A stretch of DNA of 64,000 bases from Siphonodentalium dalli (taxonomy: Eukaryota; Mollusca; Scaphopoda; Gadilida; Siphonodentaliidae): positions 143,981,950 to 144,045,949 of the forward strand of contig CP136063.1 of assembly GCA_032622095.1 (NCBI GenBank). The letters are read 5' to 3'. Position numbers and translations under genes: made by a program. Shown here one piece after another: positions 15,101 to 30,100 of the stretch (its first letter is position 1; each line of letters starts with the position of its first letter). The notes beneath the pieces were generated by a model. The model made no database searches, was not told where the DNA came from, and saw only the letters and a program-made list of their open reading frames with translations.

Positions 15101-18100
15101 GATTTGTTGTTAATCTATCATAATAATGAACTGTGTTACTCGTGTCGGTACTGCGCAAAAGCAAAGAACTGTTCATTGCCGAGATATTTGAATTGTCGTC
15201 TGGACCACTCTCTAAATATGCATTTCCTGTTCATTTTGCAACCTTTATAGCACTAATACTAGAAGCATACAAACAGCATACCTTCCTGCAAATTTGTTGC
15301 ACAGGGGGGGGGTGTGTAACAAATTTGCAGAAAGGTAAGCTGTTTGTGCATTTGACATTTTCGGGACCCATCCCAAAACCTGAACAAATATTTGTACTGC
15401 CAATGTGTTTACACCAATTGCAACCCCTCATACGTGTATCACTAAATTTGATCTGAAACCGCATAGAACTTTACTTTAAACATATTTTATTTCTAATAAT
15501 ACAAAGTGGATTGGGGCACAAGTTACATAACTCAATGAGCCCCTCTCCGGTATACATTGTTACAAAATTACATATTTGACATAGTGGCACAATAAGTAAC
15601 TTATTTACAGCTGTGTGGAGAATGAGAGATGAGAGAATGGTGACTGGTGAAGGATGATCTTAGCGGATCGTTAGGAATGGATGATGTAAGGTGGTGGGGG
15701 TGCCAACGTCGATTGTGTTTATTTAAAACATTGTTATGGCCGAGCAAGTACCAGGTCGAAAAAAGCAATAAACAACAATAAACATATTTATGTCCTACTT
15801 ATTAATTAAGTTAATATCATTTATCAAAACGTTTAGTTTCCGTAATAAAATGTTGTACTATTTTGAACAATTTCACATTTTGTTTTATATCTATGTTATG
15901 GATGCCAGAAAGTAAATCATTCATATGTCCAGTCCTTCTCTGTGTAGCGAATGATACATTTCTATTCGTTCTGATTGGTACAGGGAACACATGAAAATGT
16001 AATGATATGCATTTTCGCATTGATTGCCGAATGCGCAACGCGGACTGTCAGATATGTAGTTTTGGAATTTATCAGACTTTAGATCACTGCAATAGTTCCG
16101 TAATTTTGCGTGAAGTACATTACATTGCCTACGTCCCGTGTAGAAATACCTTGGGGGTCTAGTGACGGGGTCAATTATTCTAAGATAAGTTTTTAAATCT
16201 GAAATTGTGGGGGGCATCTGTCATTCCACGCTTTTATGGTTGAAGGGAAAAATGACTTTTTGTGTAAACAAATTCGGGATATCTAAATTCATACTCTGAT
16301 ATGTCAGCTACTCTGTGTGGTAATATGTTTGTGAGAAAAATAGGGGCATTCCGATTGATAATGTTGTACATAGTTTGTAATTTGTGTAATTCACGCCTCC
16401 TCCTCAGTGGGGGCCAGCCTACTTATTCCATTGTATTTATATCAGACACTGATCGTGTGAGTCCACTGACTATTCTGGCTGCATCAGTGTGTAACCGTTC
16501 AAGTTTATCCATTTGATATTTAGGTGCATTTGCCCATACTACATCAGCATGATCGTATAATGGTAAAATATACGTTTTATATATTTTTTCTAGGGTTTTC
16601 CTATCGAGCTGGTATTTAAATCTTCTTAGTTGTGATAAACGCGAGGCTATTCTTTTAATAGTTGCATTGATATTATTGTTCCATGACATATTTGATTGGA
16701 GTTCAAGACCGAGGTGTTTATGTGTCTCAACAAAGGATATTGTATCATTATTAAAGGTTAAATTAGGAGTATCGCCGGATGTGCCAGTCAATGAGTACGA
16801 CATGCCCATCGTTTTTGAGGGATTAAAACTGACTGGCCAATTGTTTGACCATCTTGATATATTTTCAAGATCCTTGTTCATGGTTTGTACCAATTCGTTT
16901 AGGTCATGGTGCTCGTTAGTAATGCAAGTGTCGTCAGCGTACATTCCCGTAACAGACCAGATGTTGTCTACTAAATCATTGATGTAAACCAAAAATAGAA
17001 AAGGGCCTAGGATAGAGCATTGGGGCACGCCCGCTGGGATGACCTCATAGCTAGAAAAGCTGTTGTTGACTAATACGCGCTGCTGTCGGTTATTTAAATA
17101 GTATCCTAGCCATTTCAAAGGTTTACCACGAACTCCATAACTTGAAAGTTTATGTATTAGACCCCTGTGCCAAACTCTCTCGAATGCCGTTGATATATCA
17201 CAAAAAATAGAACATGTATACTGTCCATTGTCGAGAGATTGACACAGGTGATTGTATAGATCTATGAGTTGATGAGAAGTGCTTTGCCCTGGCATGAAAC
17301 CCGATTGACGTAAGAATAGTAATTCGTTTTTTTTAAAGAAATCCCTGATCTGTTTTAATACAACTTTCTCAAATATTTTTCCCAAGCAGTGTAGAAGGGA
17401 AATAGGACGATAGTTCTTGCTATCAGCGGGGTCGTCGCCTTTTTCCATACAGATGGAAATGTCATGTTATCTAAAGTCCATCGTAGTCATGGGCTTTGTT
17501 CAATTTAAGTGATTTAATTGCCAAAATGATTTCATCTTCGGTGAACTCAAAGTCCTCCATCGTGCTGTTACAACGAGAACTGAACACAGGTAAACTGTGG
17601 TTTGAGTCGTTTATTGATGAGTTAGAAATGAAGTTCTGGTTTAATATGTTAGCCTTGTCAAGATCATCAGTCGCGTACACGGTTCCATTTACATTTATGG
17701 TGTTTATATCGGCATTAGAGCAGTATAGGGGTGGAACATTCGTTGTTTTCTTTTTACATATAGTAGGTAGTTCATTAGTTGGCAGAAATCGCGGGGAGAT
17801 GATGATTCTTTCATGTTGTCTTCCAATTTTTCATCAAATTTCGATTTCGCGAACTTTTTCCTGTTATTTACTTTATTTCGACATTGCTTATATTTTTGCC
17901 ATGTGTTGGGATTATGATTTTGTATGGCATTGGTTCGTAGCCTTTCGCGTTTGCGAATTTCTCTTCGGATTTCTGAGTTAAAACAGATTTTATCCTTGGG
18001 CCGAACCGTAACAGAGGATTGGGGAATTGTATCGTTCATTACTGACATAAATTTATTTATGGTAGCTGAATCGGTGTCGTGGCACTTAAGGAGATCATCC

Positions 18101-21100
18101 CAGTTTGTGTTACCGAGTATTTCGTTGGCTCTTTCAAAATTTGCTCTGGAGTAGTTCCATACTACTCTCTGAAATGAAGTCACATGTGAACAATCAAAAG
18201 CTAATGACACATATACACCTAAGTGGTCAGAGACTCCCGGGTTTATTACTTCAGCTTCTAGTACACGAAGGGAATTGCCGATAATAATAGGGTCTAATAA
18301 TGTACTCGATGATTGTTCCACTCTTGTAGGGGAAGTTATAACGTTTTTGATGCTATATCGGTCTATTATTTCCTTCAATTTCGAGGAATTGTCTAGAAGG
18401 TTGGAATTGTAGTCACCCGTGATAATAATATTTTCGGTTATGTCAAGTGCGTCTGATATCGATGATAGTTTGGATCACAGTACTGGTCTGATCTATATGA
18501 CATTCCCAGTAGGATATGACTTTTCTTAGAGAATATTTCAAACCATAATATTGATGAGTCAAATTCTAATTCATATCTACGCCTATATATGATGTGTGTC
18601 GCGAACATTACACATATTCCTCCACCGCGAGAGTCACGATCCTTTCGAACAGGATCTTGGTAACCAGACATTTATATTTTTTTTGAAGAGAAAGATGGGT
18701 CCAGGTGAGTTTCGTTAAAACACAGAACATCGAAATCATTAGTGTAAACAATATTTAATTTTCGAACAGAACATTTAACACATACAAACAAATTGACATA
18801 ATTTACAACACATGTTCAAAAACGGGGATTAGACAACAAGCCTGAAAGGCTTTTATCATGTCTTTTCCTCGGAATAAGAAGTTTACCCTTGGTATCAGAA
18901 TAGATTCCATATAGGGTAAATTTATTAGACGGGGATAACATGTTAGATCCGAAAAAAATATTGTTCAAGGTGGGGGTAGATGGATAGAGTGCAGGAAGGA
19001 AGAACGTTTGTCAAGTTATTTGGTATTGTATACCATACATCAGCCAAAATGAAAGAGGGAGTGAAGCGAAGTACCGTATATACTTTTAGTTACACAACTT
19101 TGATATTTATAACATATACTGTTTACGTATCAAGAAAGATAAATAGAGAATATCCGCATAGTGTAGCTGAATAAAGAATTTATTTTTGCGAGTATGTGGG
19201 CATCTATTTGGCGAGCCTCTAGGCGAACCAAATAGATGCCCACATACGAGCAAAAATAAATTCTTTATTCAGCTACACTATGCGGATGTTCTTTATTTAA
19301 ACGTACTTTATTGCAGTTTTTGTCAAAAAAATCATCGCAAAATCCACTCTCCGTATAGGGAATCAATGACCTACTTAGCGATGTTATCTGTATAGTAGAG
19401 ACTAATTAATTATGCGACAGTTTGTATTCATGCGCACACGTAAAACAAAATAGTTCCAATTAGTATTGTGTCTGAACTCTTGATTTATTTGGTGGAATGT
19501 GTAGTATACGATTTCCAAATCTAGTTCCCATCAAACAATAACACAAAACCGTATCGAATTATGATGGACTTGTGTTTTAAGACTAAACACATGAATCGGG
19601 GGAAATGCGGTATTTTCGAACTTAAGAAGAGTACGGTTGCACTCGGTGCAATAAGTACAATGCCATCCATTTCGAGATAGGGGCGCATGCAATATTGGTG
19701 ACTAATTTCACTAAAGATACTACGTCAACGAGATTCTAGTGATTACAATTTTAATATCATGAAGTTACAATATCGCCATATGTTATTGATTAATCGTCCG
19801 TTTTAGTATATAATCACAATTAAAACATAAACTCCAACAATAAAGTCAACTTCCCTCCAAGGATATGGCCTCGTCCAGATTTGGAATTTTCATCATGAAA
19901 TCATAACAAAGTTTCAGTTCGGATTTTGAGGATTAATATACATGTTTTGTATGGTAATGGAGTTAGCATGGAATATGCTTTGAAGCATCGATTGCATGTT
20001 CTGCGACATAGACAGGTTTGTGCTTGAATTATTAGTGTTTATGGACATCGAATTGAGAACTCAGTTTGATGATGCCGATTTTCGAGGGTCAGTGGATGTG
20101 TCATTGTTTTCAGCCTCCGGTAAACACACAGCAGTGATTGATGTTGAGGGTTTATCTGACTGGATAGATGATGTGGAATTGCTCAGTATCAGCGAGCAAT
20201 GTTCTTTCTGTTGATCTGATATATATGAGTAATTGTTAATTGATGCCAGATTTTTGTGGCCACTGATGTGAGCTATATCTGTAGGTGCCACGTTATTTTT
20301 CCGCAGTTTTGACACCAACAATTTCCGGGCACTGGTGTTGGTTAATCTTTTCCCGTTATCAATGTTTGCATTAACTGTCATCCTGTCCATAATTTCTGAT
20401 AATTTCCGTTCACCAACACGTTGCTTTTTGAACCACATGTCGGTTGGTTTTGTGACGGGAACTGTTCTTGTCGCAATATAAAATGGGTCACTATCATTCT
20501 TATAATCAGCTGGCCTCTTTGATGCAAATAGTTTATATATATATATGGGATTTCGATCATTTTCTATTCCTGTGGAATACATTCGGGGAGATGATTCACG
20601 AACATTTCTTATGTCGGCCCCTGTTCTCGTTTTTGTTTGTCTTTCATTGATTTTCATGTACTCCTTTCCATTCGAATCTTTGTGTAGTGTCACATCACCC
20701 CAGGACAAATTGTAATGTTCTTTTACGACACGCAAACCAAAATGAATGCTATGGTTGAACCAAAGGGTGTGCAAAATACTTTCTGGTGTGCTTGATCCTA
20801 GTTGTCCAATCTCATACAACTTTGTGATTTCCTCGTCAGATATGGGATCTGACCTATTCGGCTTGTTTCCTTTCCCAATCTTCTTTAGTTGTTTCTGTTT
20901 TGCATCTAGGGTTCTTCTCGTTGTTATGAGGCAGTTGTCTTTTGATCCAATAATAGTTGTGCCATACTTATGGCGCCAGAGATGACGATCAACACTGGAT
21001 ATTATCCCCCGAAGCGAGGACGGTTCGTACTCCTCGCCATCTATTCTCCTAACTGATAAGAGGAACCTTGATAGAAGAAGATCAAGCTCCTCTGGTGGTA

Positions 21101-24100
21101 TTTCGTGCAGTTCTCGTCTTTCGCCTTGTTGATTGAAAAATTCTACAACAATTTTCAAATCATACGTAGATTTTTTCAAAGTGTTTTTATTTTCTTTTTC
21201 ATTAATAAATCTCTGTACATTGTCATCATCGATTTCGAGAAAATTCCGCTCAGTCTCAGGTCCTTGATTTGTTGTCACTTCAGTCTCAGATGCATCATCA
21301 TCACATTCAGATTCACTAGTACTAGTAGTAGTAGTAGTACTAGTAATATTCATTCTGCTACTACTCGGTATAATGGGAGTGGTCATACTGCTCGTACTAG
21401 AGGTAAGGGTAGCATTGTCCAATGGTAATGTTGTTAATTCTGAATCCGAACTTAATTGTTCATTATCCCTCACCGATTCGTGGAATGTGATAATTTCGTC
21501 ATGTCCATGATGATCATGATGAAAAATAGTTTTATCTGGTTTTATATCTTCTTCCTCTTCATATGGGACAGCAAACATTTCTTCCAAATCACCAAATTGC
21601 TCCATATCAATCAATTCATCAGAAATATCACTGCTCAAATTAAAAGACATTTTCGTAGACAGATTAACAATCACTGCAGTACAGTGTACTGTAGCAGACG
21701 TACTTTGTACTGAAATTGCATTCACTTCAGACTTCACTGTCTTCAGTCTCATTGGCTATCAATCATAAAAATAAAATATAATAGGTTCAAAAAGTCAAAT
21801 ATTTGCCTGCAATGAAACCAATGAGAGATTTAATTAACGTTCATTATCACTCGAACCTCATATAATTTATTTTTTATTTTTCTCGGGATGATTTTGATCC
21901 GCGAAAATCGGCGATTTGTTATTTTGAGTTCGAAGAACAAGCTATTTTGCGATCTCAAAATTTTATAATTTATTGGAATTAAATAATGTGGGACTTAATT
22001 TAATTTGTCATGTATGAGTGGTCATATCGTCTGCATGAAATATGAGATTAACAATTTATTGGGGATACAATGACATTTTTTCTCAGTAAAACTTTACTCA
22101 TTTTATCGGGTTTCTAAGGACGCTCTGTAGTAACCGAAGCGATAGCATTGGTCAGTTAAATGACGTCAGAGCCAACTGTTGGAGGTCAACTCCCCAAAGT
22201 TCCGTGACCTCCTCATTTGCATCATTTTCAGTTTATCTGTCTAGTAGAGATTGCTTTATCCGCCTAGTAGACGGATAAAGGCGTGGTTTAACTGACAGGC
22301 GTTATACGTATAGTAGATAGGGGTGGGAGGTGGATAATTGGTAGTACTAGCATCTGGGAGTTGTGACGAACGGCTTGAGGGACAGACAGTTTTTTGTGAG
22401 GGAGAGGTGCATACGAAAAGAGAGATACGAAAATGAGAAGGGGTGGGAGCAACATATTGTCTTACCTCGTGATATTATCTGAGGGAAGATAAATCAACCT
22501 GCACTCATTGGTTCGATGGAATATTGGGGATGCATTAATCAACGCTATAATCGATGTCGTTGGGATAAGAGGAAAGAACGAAAAGAAGAAGAAATGGGAC
22601 AAGAAGGAAACGGAGCGGGGGTAATGTTTCAGTGAAATAAACGTGATACAATAATAGGACAGGTGGACGTACGGACGGACGGACATGTAGTATGATTGGG
22701 CCCACATGTACGTATGATTGTAGTAGACCAAATCAAGTTATTAGCCTGTATATGATTATAATGCCATAACAGGCTATATGAATGTACTAGAAGACATAGT
22801 CATATATTTCTACAGTGAGATTTAAGATATACTTAAAAGCTGGGCAGTCGCGAAATGTGAGCAGTGACTAAGCCAAGCCAGGCTTTACTCGAATCATGAA
22901 ATTGACCTAAATCGCACAACACAGAAGCGCACGATAGTCACACGTTAATAATTGTGTTTAATACAAATACCACTGGCTACCACGCAAAATGAAACCAGAT
23001 TGAGGTCATGTTAAATAGGTGGAACACAGGGCACATTGACCGAGACAGGCATTTATACATGTATAGTAGCAGTACAATGTTGCAATAAATATATTGGGAC
23101 AGTTCGTGCTATATTTGGGTTAATATCACAGAAGAAACTGTACGACTCTTAGGCCCGATTCGTCATCTCAGGTTTAAACCTGGTTTACGTAAACCTCTAG
23201 GTTTAAACCGCCGTGAGTCAGCAAAATCCGTTGTTTAAACCCGCGATCGCAGGTCTAAGTGACGCATTCGTCATCTCTGGTTTAAACCTGGTCCAGCCAG
23301 ACCAATGGTTTAGCAGTAGTGTCTCTGTATCGTCGAGATAATTAATCGTACTTGCCTAATGCGGACCGCCTCGTTTTATTGATTGTGAAAATCAATAATT
23401 ACGACAGCGACCATATTTTGATTGGAAATTTATAAGCGAGAAGCACTCACACCTATAAAGCGTGTGGGGGTAAGTTTTTGTCAATTTCGACATTTTGTTT
23501 GCGTTTTATAAGCTTAAACCGACAACTAAACCATCTAATTCGGTGGTCCAGCTAAACCAGCTTTACGGAGGCTAAACCTGAGATGACGAATCCGTCTTTT
23601 CTTCATCGCGGTTTAGAATTGCCAAACAATCAATCAAAGGGTGGAGCTGTAAATTATCTCGAGTGAGGGCGTGTCTATAAGTGGCGGCTGCCGACTGGTG
23701 TTATCATGTCACAGTTGATTCATTCGCACGCGAGCTTTGCTCAGATATGGACATGTTCCTTCAATATGATTTTTACAACTATCTTGTTTTTTTTTGCTTG
23801 TGGCAATCACAAATACTGGTGTTTTCTACGAATTCTTTTGAATGGTTCAACGTTCTAATTTTGACACCAAAACGATGATACTGCATGACCAGATATGCTA
23901 TACACATAGTTTGCCATCCTAAACTTATATTGCTATATGAGTCATATGTGATTACTTATATTGATGTAGATCATGCAACAAAGCTCTACTCTGGCTCCGC
24001 CCATAAATTCTACCAGTTCAAGATCTGGGAACTTTTTGATTTTCTGCATGACGGAAAATTTATTACATTGAAAAAAAAACAACGCATGTAATATATTTCT

Positions 24101-27100
24101 TTATTAAAAGCTGTGCCTCTATATGGTTGTCCACTTCAAACAGTTCAGATGCCGTTTGTGGTGTGCACTAGTAAGCATATAGCTTCTACTTGACTGACAT
24201 CTTGGTCCAGGATTGACTCGATTATGGAGCCTTTATTCAGCGTCAGAGGGGACTGCGGCCCCTTCGTGCGACAGGAGCCTGCGTCACATTTGCGGACATT
24301 TTGATCATTTGAACATTTTAACTTAAAACAAATTTAATTAAATTTAAAACAAACTAATATTAATATAAATTTTAAATATTGTTTCTTGTTAGATACAACT
24401 CCTTACTCAATTTAACAACACAATTTTTTAATTTTTTTGTTTAAATAAATTTTTCTAATTTTTAAATCAGTTTTAAGAACAGTTGCGAACAGACAAACGG
24501 ACATATATATATACACTCCTATACCCTTTAATATATACATGTAAATACGACAAATTTTGTCTTTGCGGGTAAAGCATCTTGCAGAAAATCTATCACAAAC
24601 AAAGTGATAAACAGCGCGTGACACCCGTGTGGAGAGACATGCCCTTTGTCAAATTAATTTAAACCCACAAAGAGATCGGATTAATGGTCCATGAGCGATA
24701 TTTAATGAATAAATCCAATGAGCGTGCGCGATAATTTATGACATGTCAATAACCATTATATCGGCTTGTCTTTTGGTCCGATAGGTAAGAGGGTAGTTTG
24801 ACTGTGTGCTCATATCACCAAATTGAGTTGTCAATTAGTTGGAAACTGAACGAAAAAAACGCCCCCTTAGACCTGGTTTGGCTGGACCGCCAATGTAGGT
24901 TTAAACCAGGTTTAAACTCGGGAGGTTTAAACCGGAGATGACGAATCCGGCCTAATACTGTGTATATCATTATATCTCAAGAGACGGATGTTATGTTTTA
25001 CGCAAGTCATGGATTACACAAAGGATTTTAGTTTTAGTTTTGTATATGGCGTTCACGAAAGGTTACCATGGATTATGATTATAGGTACGATATATTATTC
25101 TGATACAGTAAATATAATCTGAAATGTATATCTATTAAATGAGATAGCATTATTCTGGCTTAGTTTATAGATATGTTATGGTGTATACATTGACCAACCA
25201 GTGAAATATTGGGGGGTCGTTTTCGGTAGACCAAATATAGGCCTTTAGTATGGAACTCAATTAGCTAACAGCCTGACTTATATATAGCGCGAAACTTCAG
25301 AACCAAATCAGGGATCATGGGAGAAATATGCATATATATATATATGTACACAACGACCAACTAGCTGATGGTGGTCGATGACACATTGAAAGGCCACAGC
25401 GTTAGCTTACCCGCTCCTCCAGGGCATCAATGTGTCTGAATGTTGTTAGTTTCAAGACTTCAGCACCCTGTGCCTCTCTTGCATATATGTTCCCATCGAA
25501 TGTCCAACATTCAGCAATTTTCGAATTTTGCTTTAGTTTCGGTGCTCGTTGGAAAATTTTAGCATGAGTTCGTGTAAGGTCCTCATTAATGAAGAGGGGT
25601 CCCGGGTATATTCAGGCACACCGAGGTTTTTCAGTTCACGTCGCACATCACAAACAGACTTTTTCACACGATAGGATGGTAGGCAGAATATGATTTGCCT
25701 TGACGGAGCTGGAACATCTATAGGTTTTTTGAATGGGCCAACTCGGTGACTGCGAAAAACATATTTTGGCTTCAGAGGGATTCCAAGTTTATTGATGACT
25801 TTGTGCACGATTGAGTCGGTATCTTCTCCGCTTGTTTCTGGTATACCAGACAAACGTAAGTTAGTACGCCGCCCGTACTGTTGGAGGTCATCGATCTCGG
25901 CGCGAAGTTCGTATTCATCTTCCTGGTGTTTATCATTTACAGTTCTCAGTTTATTCTCGAGCTCTAGAATTTTGGCATCACGTTTTGATAGCTCGCGGCT
26001 AAGAATATCGGTGGTAACTATATCACCCTTGACAGCCTCCGTGACAACAGTTTGAAAGAGTGCTTGCATAACTTTTGCAATGGCTTCAATGACTCGAGGG
26101 CTCGTTAAGGCTTTGATGAGACCGACTTCAAAGTAAACATTAGGTCCAAAGAAATCCGATTGTTCCTGTTCCATGTCACCTGCATTAGATCCATCGTCAG
26201 ACGGAATGGACTCCACAAAAGGTTGCCTTGATAAACACGTTTATACTGTTTCTTGTTTCTGCATACATGGACGGAGAAACTGGGGATGACGATGTGGTGC
26301 GCTCCTTCCTCTTTATAGTGGAGCGGACGGAACCGATTTCAGAAAGTTTAGTCCATCGGCACCACACACGGGCTTGTGATACATCATTTTGAAGATTATG
26401 ACATTCCGCATCGGATAGGACCCGGTGTGAAATATACAAATGATGCAAAAGATGATTTTTAGCTGATTAAGTGCCAAAATTCAGCAAAAATCCCTGTTTT
26501 TGTAAAATTCGGCAAAATGAGAAATAAAAGTATAGAAACGCGAACATTTTGCGCTAAAATATTGTAGTCTACATACCTCTAGATATTTACTATGATAGTG
26601 GTACGATTTTTCTGATATAAAGAAGATTTTTTTTAGATTTATTGTAAAAATAGACAAAACAGCGCAATTTTTCATTTTTTTTTGCCTCACTTAATGGGCG
26701 ATAGATCAATATTGTTTTGACCAAGGATATCGTATATAGTCTAGAAATGTGCGGATATATATACCGCATACGACAATATGCTGAATATGCCATCATATTT
26801 AACAGGTGATGTGTTATGTAAGATTATTTCAGCCCTCACCCCAAAATTCAGCAAAAAATCACTGTTTTAGGGAAATTCGGCACAAATGAATACAAAAGCA
26901 CAGATATTCGGGATATGTTTGTGCTATGATATATCAGGTTACACACTTATAAATACAAAGTAATGAAATGCCATGATTGCGGCGATAGATGTCAATATTT
27001 CTTAAATTTACGTGGAAAATAGACAAAAAATCATTCATTTTCAGTTGTTTCGCCCCTCTTAATAGGCGATTATTCAGTATTGCATTGCATGGACATACAG

Positions 27101-30100
27101 CATATAATACAGAAACTTGTGGAAATATATACTGCATATGACTGTAAGATAATGATGTCATTCTTTGCCATAGATGCTATGTGGTGGTAGATTGTGTCAC
27201 CCCCACCCCAAAATTCAGAAGAAAAAAAATCAGTTTTAGAAATTTCGGTATGGCAGAATACAAAAGCACAACTCCGATTATTTTGTGCTATTATATTGAA
27301 GTCTACCCACTTCGAGATATACATTCTGATAACCTCATGGTATCATTTACAGATGGCAAATTTCGGAGTTTTCTGATGAAAGTAGACCGAAAATCGTGAA
27401 ATATAAACTTGTTTTGCCCCTCTACATGGGTGATAATTCAATTCCATTTTGAACAATAATTCAGGACAAACTTCAAGAGTTGACGAGACACATAACGCAT
27501 ATGAATGTTATCGGATTGTATCATCTTCTGTCCCATTTGTTTGGTTACGTTATATTGCACCCATCGCCCCAACAATACAATACATTGCAAGATGAGACAA
27601 GCAAGGAATATTCCTATACACATTTATGCATTATACACATACCTTATCAAGCTGAGGCGTTTGATATATAGTTACTTGAGTTGAAGAAATTACATCATTG
27701 TATATGTTTACTTCGCATAATATAGCTTCACATTTGTATAAGATTATACGTATTGGGAGGTTTAGTTATTGTTAATAACCAGGTTCAGCCACAGTACATG
27801 TAACGTGTAACGTGTGTTGCCATTACCAACGAAATCATCTGACTCACATGACCATTCCGCGTTCATGTACACCATCAAACAACCATTTAGACGTTTTGTG
27901 TCAAATGTGCAGCATTGCGAAATGTGTATCAGAGGGGTGTCCAATCTTTATATCAATCGACGAACATGCGCTTAGATAACTTTTGTTAAATTCTTCAGCA
28001 GCGGTGACCACGCCGTTACTTTTCCCAAATGGGTTGTTGGTACGACTTCCTTTACAAACCGTAGGTCGTCTGAACCCTGTGACCGATGAAAGTTAAAGTT
28101 TGTTTGTATCTGGGTGCAGAAATGTTCCACAATGAGGTCGCATAGCCTACTCTTCTTCGATACACATAGAGGGTTTTTAGCGACCAATAGGCATGAACTA
28201 CCCACGAGACGGCACAGCCATTAAGGTGAGCTCGCGATCTCACCACATCTATTCATGGCTCAACCCTGCAAGTTGAACCAAGGGGTCGTGTTTGGAATGA
28301 ACCTGCAGCCACCCGGGACTTGATGTCCCCCGTGGCTGCCACTTCCCTTTAATCATATAATAGAATATTTGTTTTACATCAACAGTACTGTACACACAGT
28401 ATATACACTGTATTTCTGTGGCTCTCATATCTGGGAGTCATCATCCACGACTTTGCCCTATGGGGACCTTCCCACAGTATTTGGGGTTTTAATGCGTCAC
28501 GATCTTCTTGGTCACAGCCATCAAATCGAGCCTTGTCATCAACCTTGCGATGTTTTTTAATTCTATCTATCGTCCTTGAATCCCCCTTGGGGTACAATGG
28601 TGCCGTTTCTGTGTTGGGCCATATTTCTTGGAATATGATGAGGAACAGATGCCGTAATATCTCCAAGGCCTTGGTCATTACATGTCGAATTTCTCTGACC
28701 ATGTATGTCTTCCAATGTGTCACGAAGAATATATTTCTCCTGTGCATTTGGTTTCACTTCAGGATAGGGTGGTTTTTGTTCAGCTCTTTGAAACTCATCC
28801 CCATTGTTTATGGTAGCAGACATTACTGCTGTATTGCCATGTGACCATAGAGACCCATAATAGGTTCGTTAAGCTTTCTGAGCATTTGTGAATGTCCAGA
28901 CCTTCCAGGAGTCACATATGGCATATTCTGCCAATATCTGTGTTCTCTACGATAACTGGTGCCTGATCCGTGGTGCTTATCGTGGTATAAGTGGGCTCGT
29001 GATCCACAGTGTCAAAAGTTCCAATTCCTTCTGTGGAATTTGTGTTGATGTGTTCTGACAGGTGACGAGAAGATACTATCTCTGGCAGAGTTTCCGATGA
29101 GTTAGATGATACAACTCGGTAAGCCTTATTCGTTTCGTTGGACTCAATGATCAGCAGCTCGTGCGCTACATCATTTATGTAACATATGGTGTTTATCTTC
29201 CGATAAGTAGTCATACAGTTTCTTTGAGAGTATGGAAACTGTTGTTCCAGTACCATTCAGAAACCTCACTGGCTGCCCATAGATATTGCAATCTAAATAT
29301 AGCCCCCCCCCCCTCTTCAGAAGAGCTGTACATGTATCTAACAAACTCGTTGGAGTTACGATGACCACTTGTGTTCTGCTCGTCTCCCCTACCACGATAG
29401 GCATTATGACACATGTCGAGTGGATTGTGAGAAGTTCTGCATCTGGTGCGTTCTTTGTATTCGTTTGTGTTATAATCAGGATTATCATTATAATTATGTC
29501 TCCACTGTCTATCCAGGACTAATATGTGTTACTCTTTTTCTCATTGTTTTGGTTCTCCAAGTTTGTCATTCTTTGTTAATCTCCTCTTTACACCTCTTCA
29601 CATCAGTCAATATTTGTTTTATCTCCTTCGTCTCAGAGATGGACTGTGATATCTGGGACGGTTGTGAGCTATTTTGAGTTTTCCCATTAGAACCAGTTTG
29701 GGGCTTCAGTTCATCTTTTATCTTTTTGAGTTCTTCAAACTCTATATTTTTGCTTTGTGTTGAGTCTGCTTCATTTACTGCCCTAGCATAGTATTTAGCC
29801 CTATGTTTGTCAGACTTTGCAAAAGCCTCTAATTCAACTGCATGTCTTATGCTCTCAACAAGAGAGCCCGGTCTTGCTTGTTTTGTCCTGAGCGTATGTC
29901 TGGACCATAAAAACCACAAATGAATTGGTCCTTTGCCAAGGTGTCTCTCAATTCATGTGTTGCAGTATGATATAACATATTGGTCAGACGTCGGTAACTT
30001 TCCCCCTGCCCTTTGTCGTCGTGCACGCAATTGTACGATCTGGTCAGTCAGGCTTTTGGCAGCAAATCGGCCTTCTGTCGCACCAACAAGAACTTTGTAG

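Noticed and set aside
28196-28345. Possible tRNA-derived SINE head (GGTTCAACTTGC, GGTTCATTCC as B-box candidates)
   Set aside because: No paired A box at the right distance and no tRNA-like fold could be drawn.
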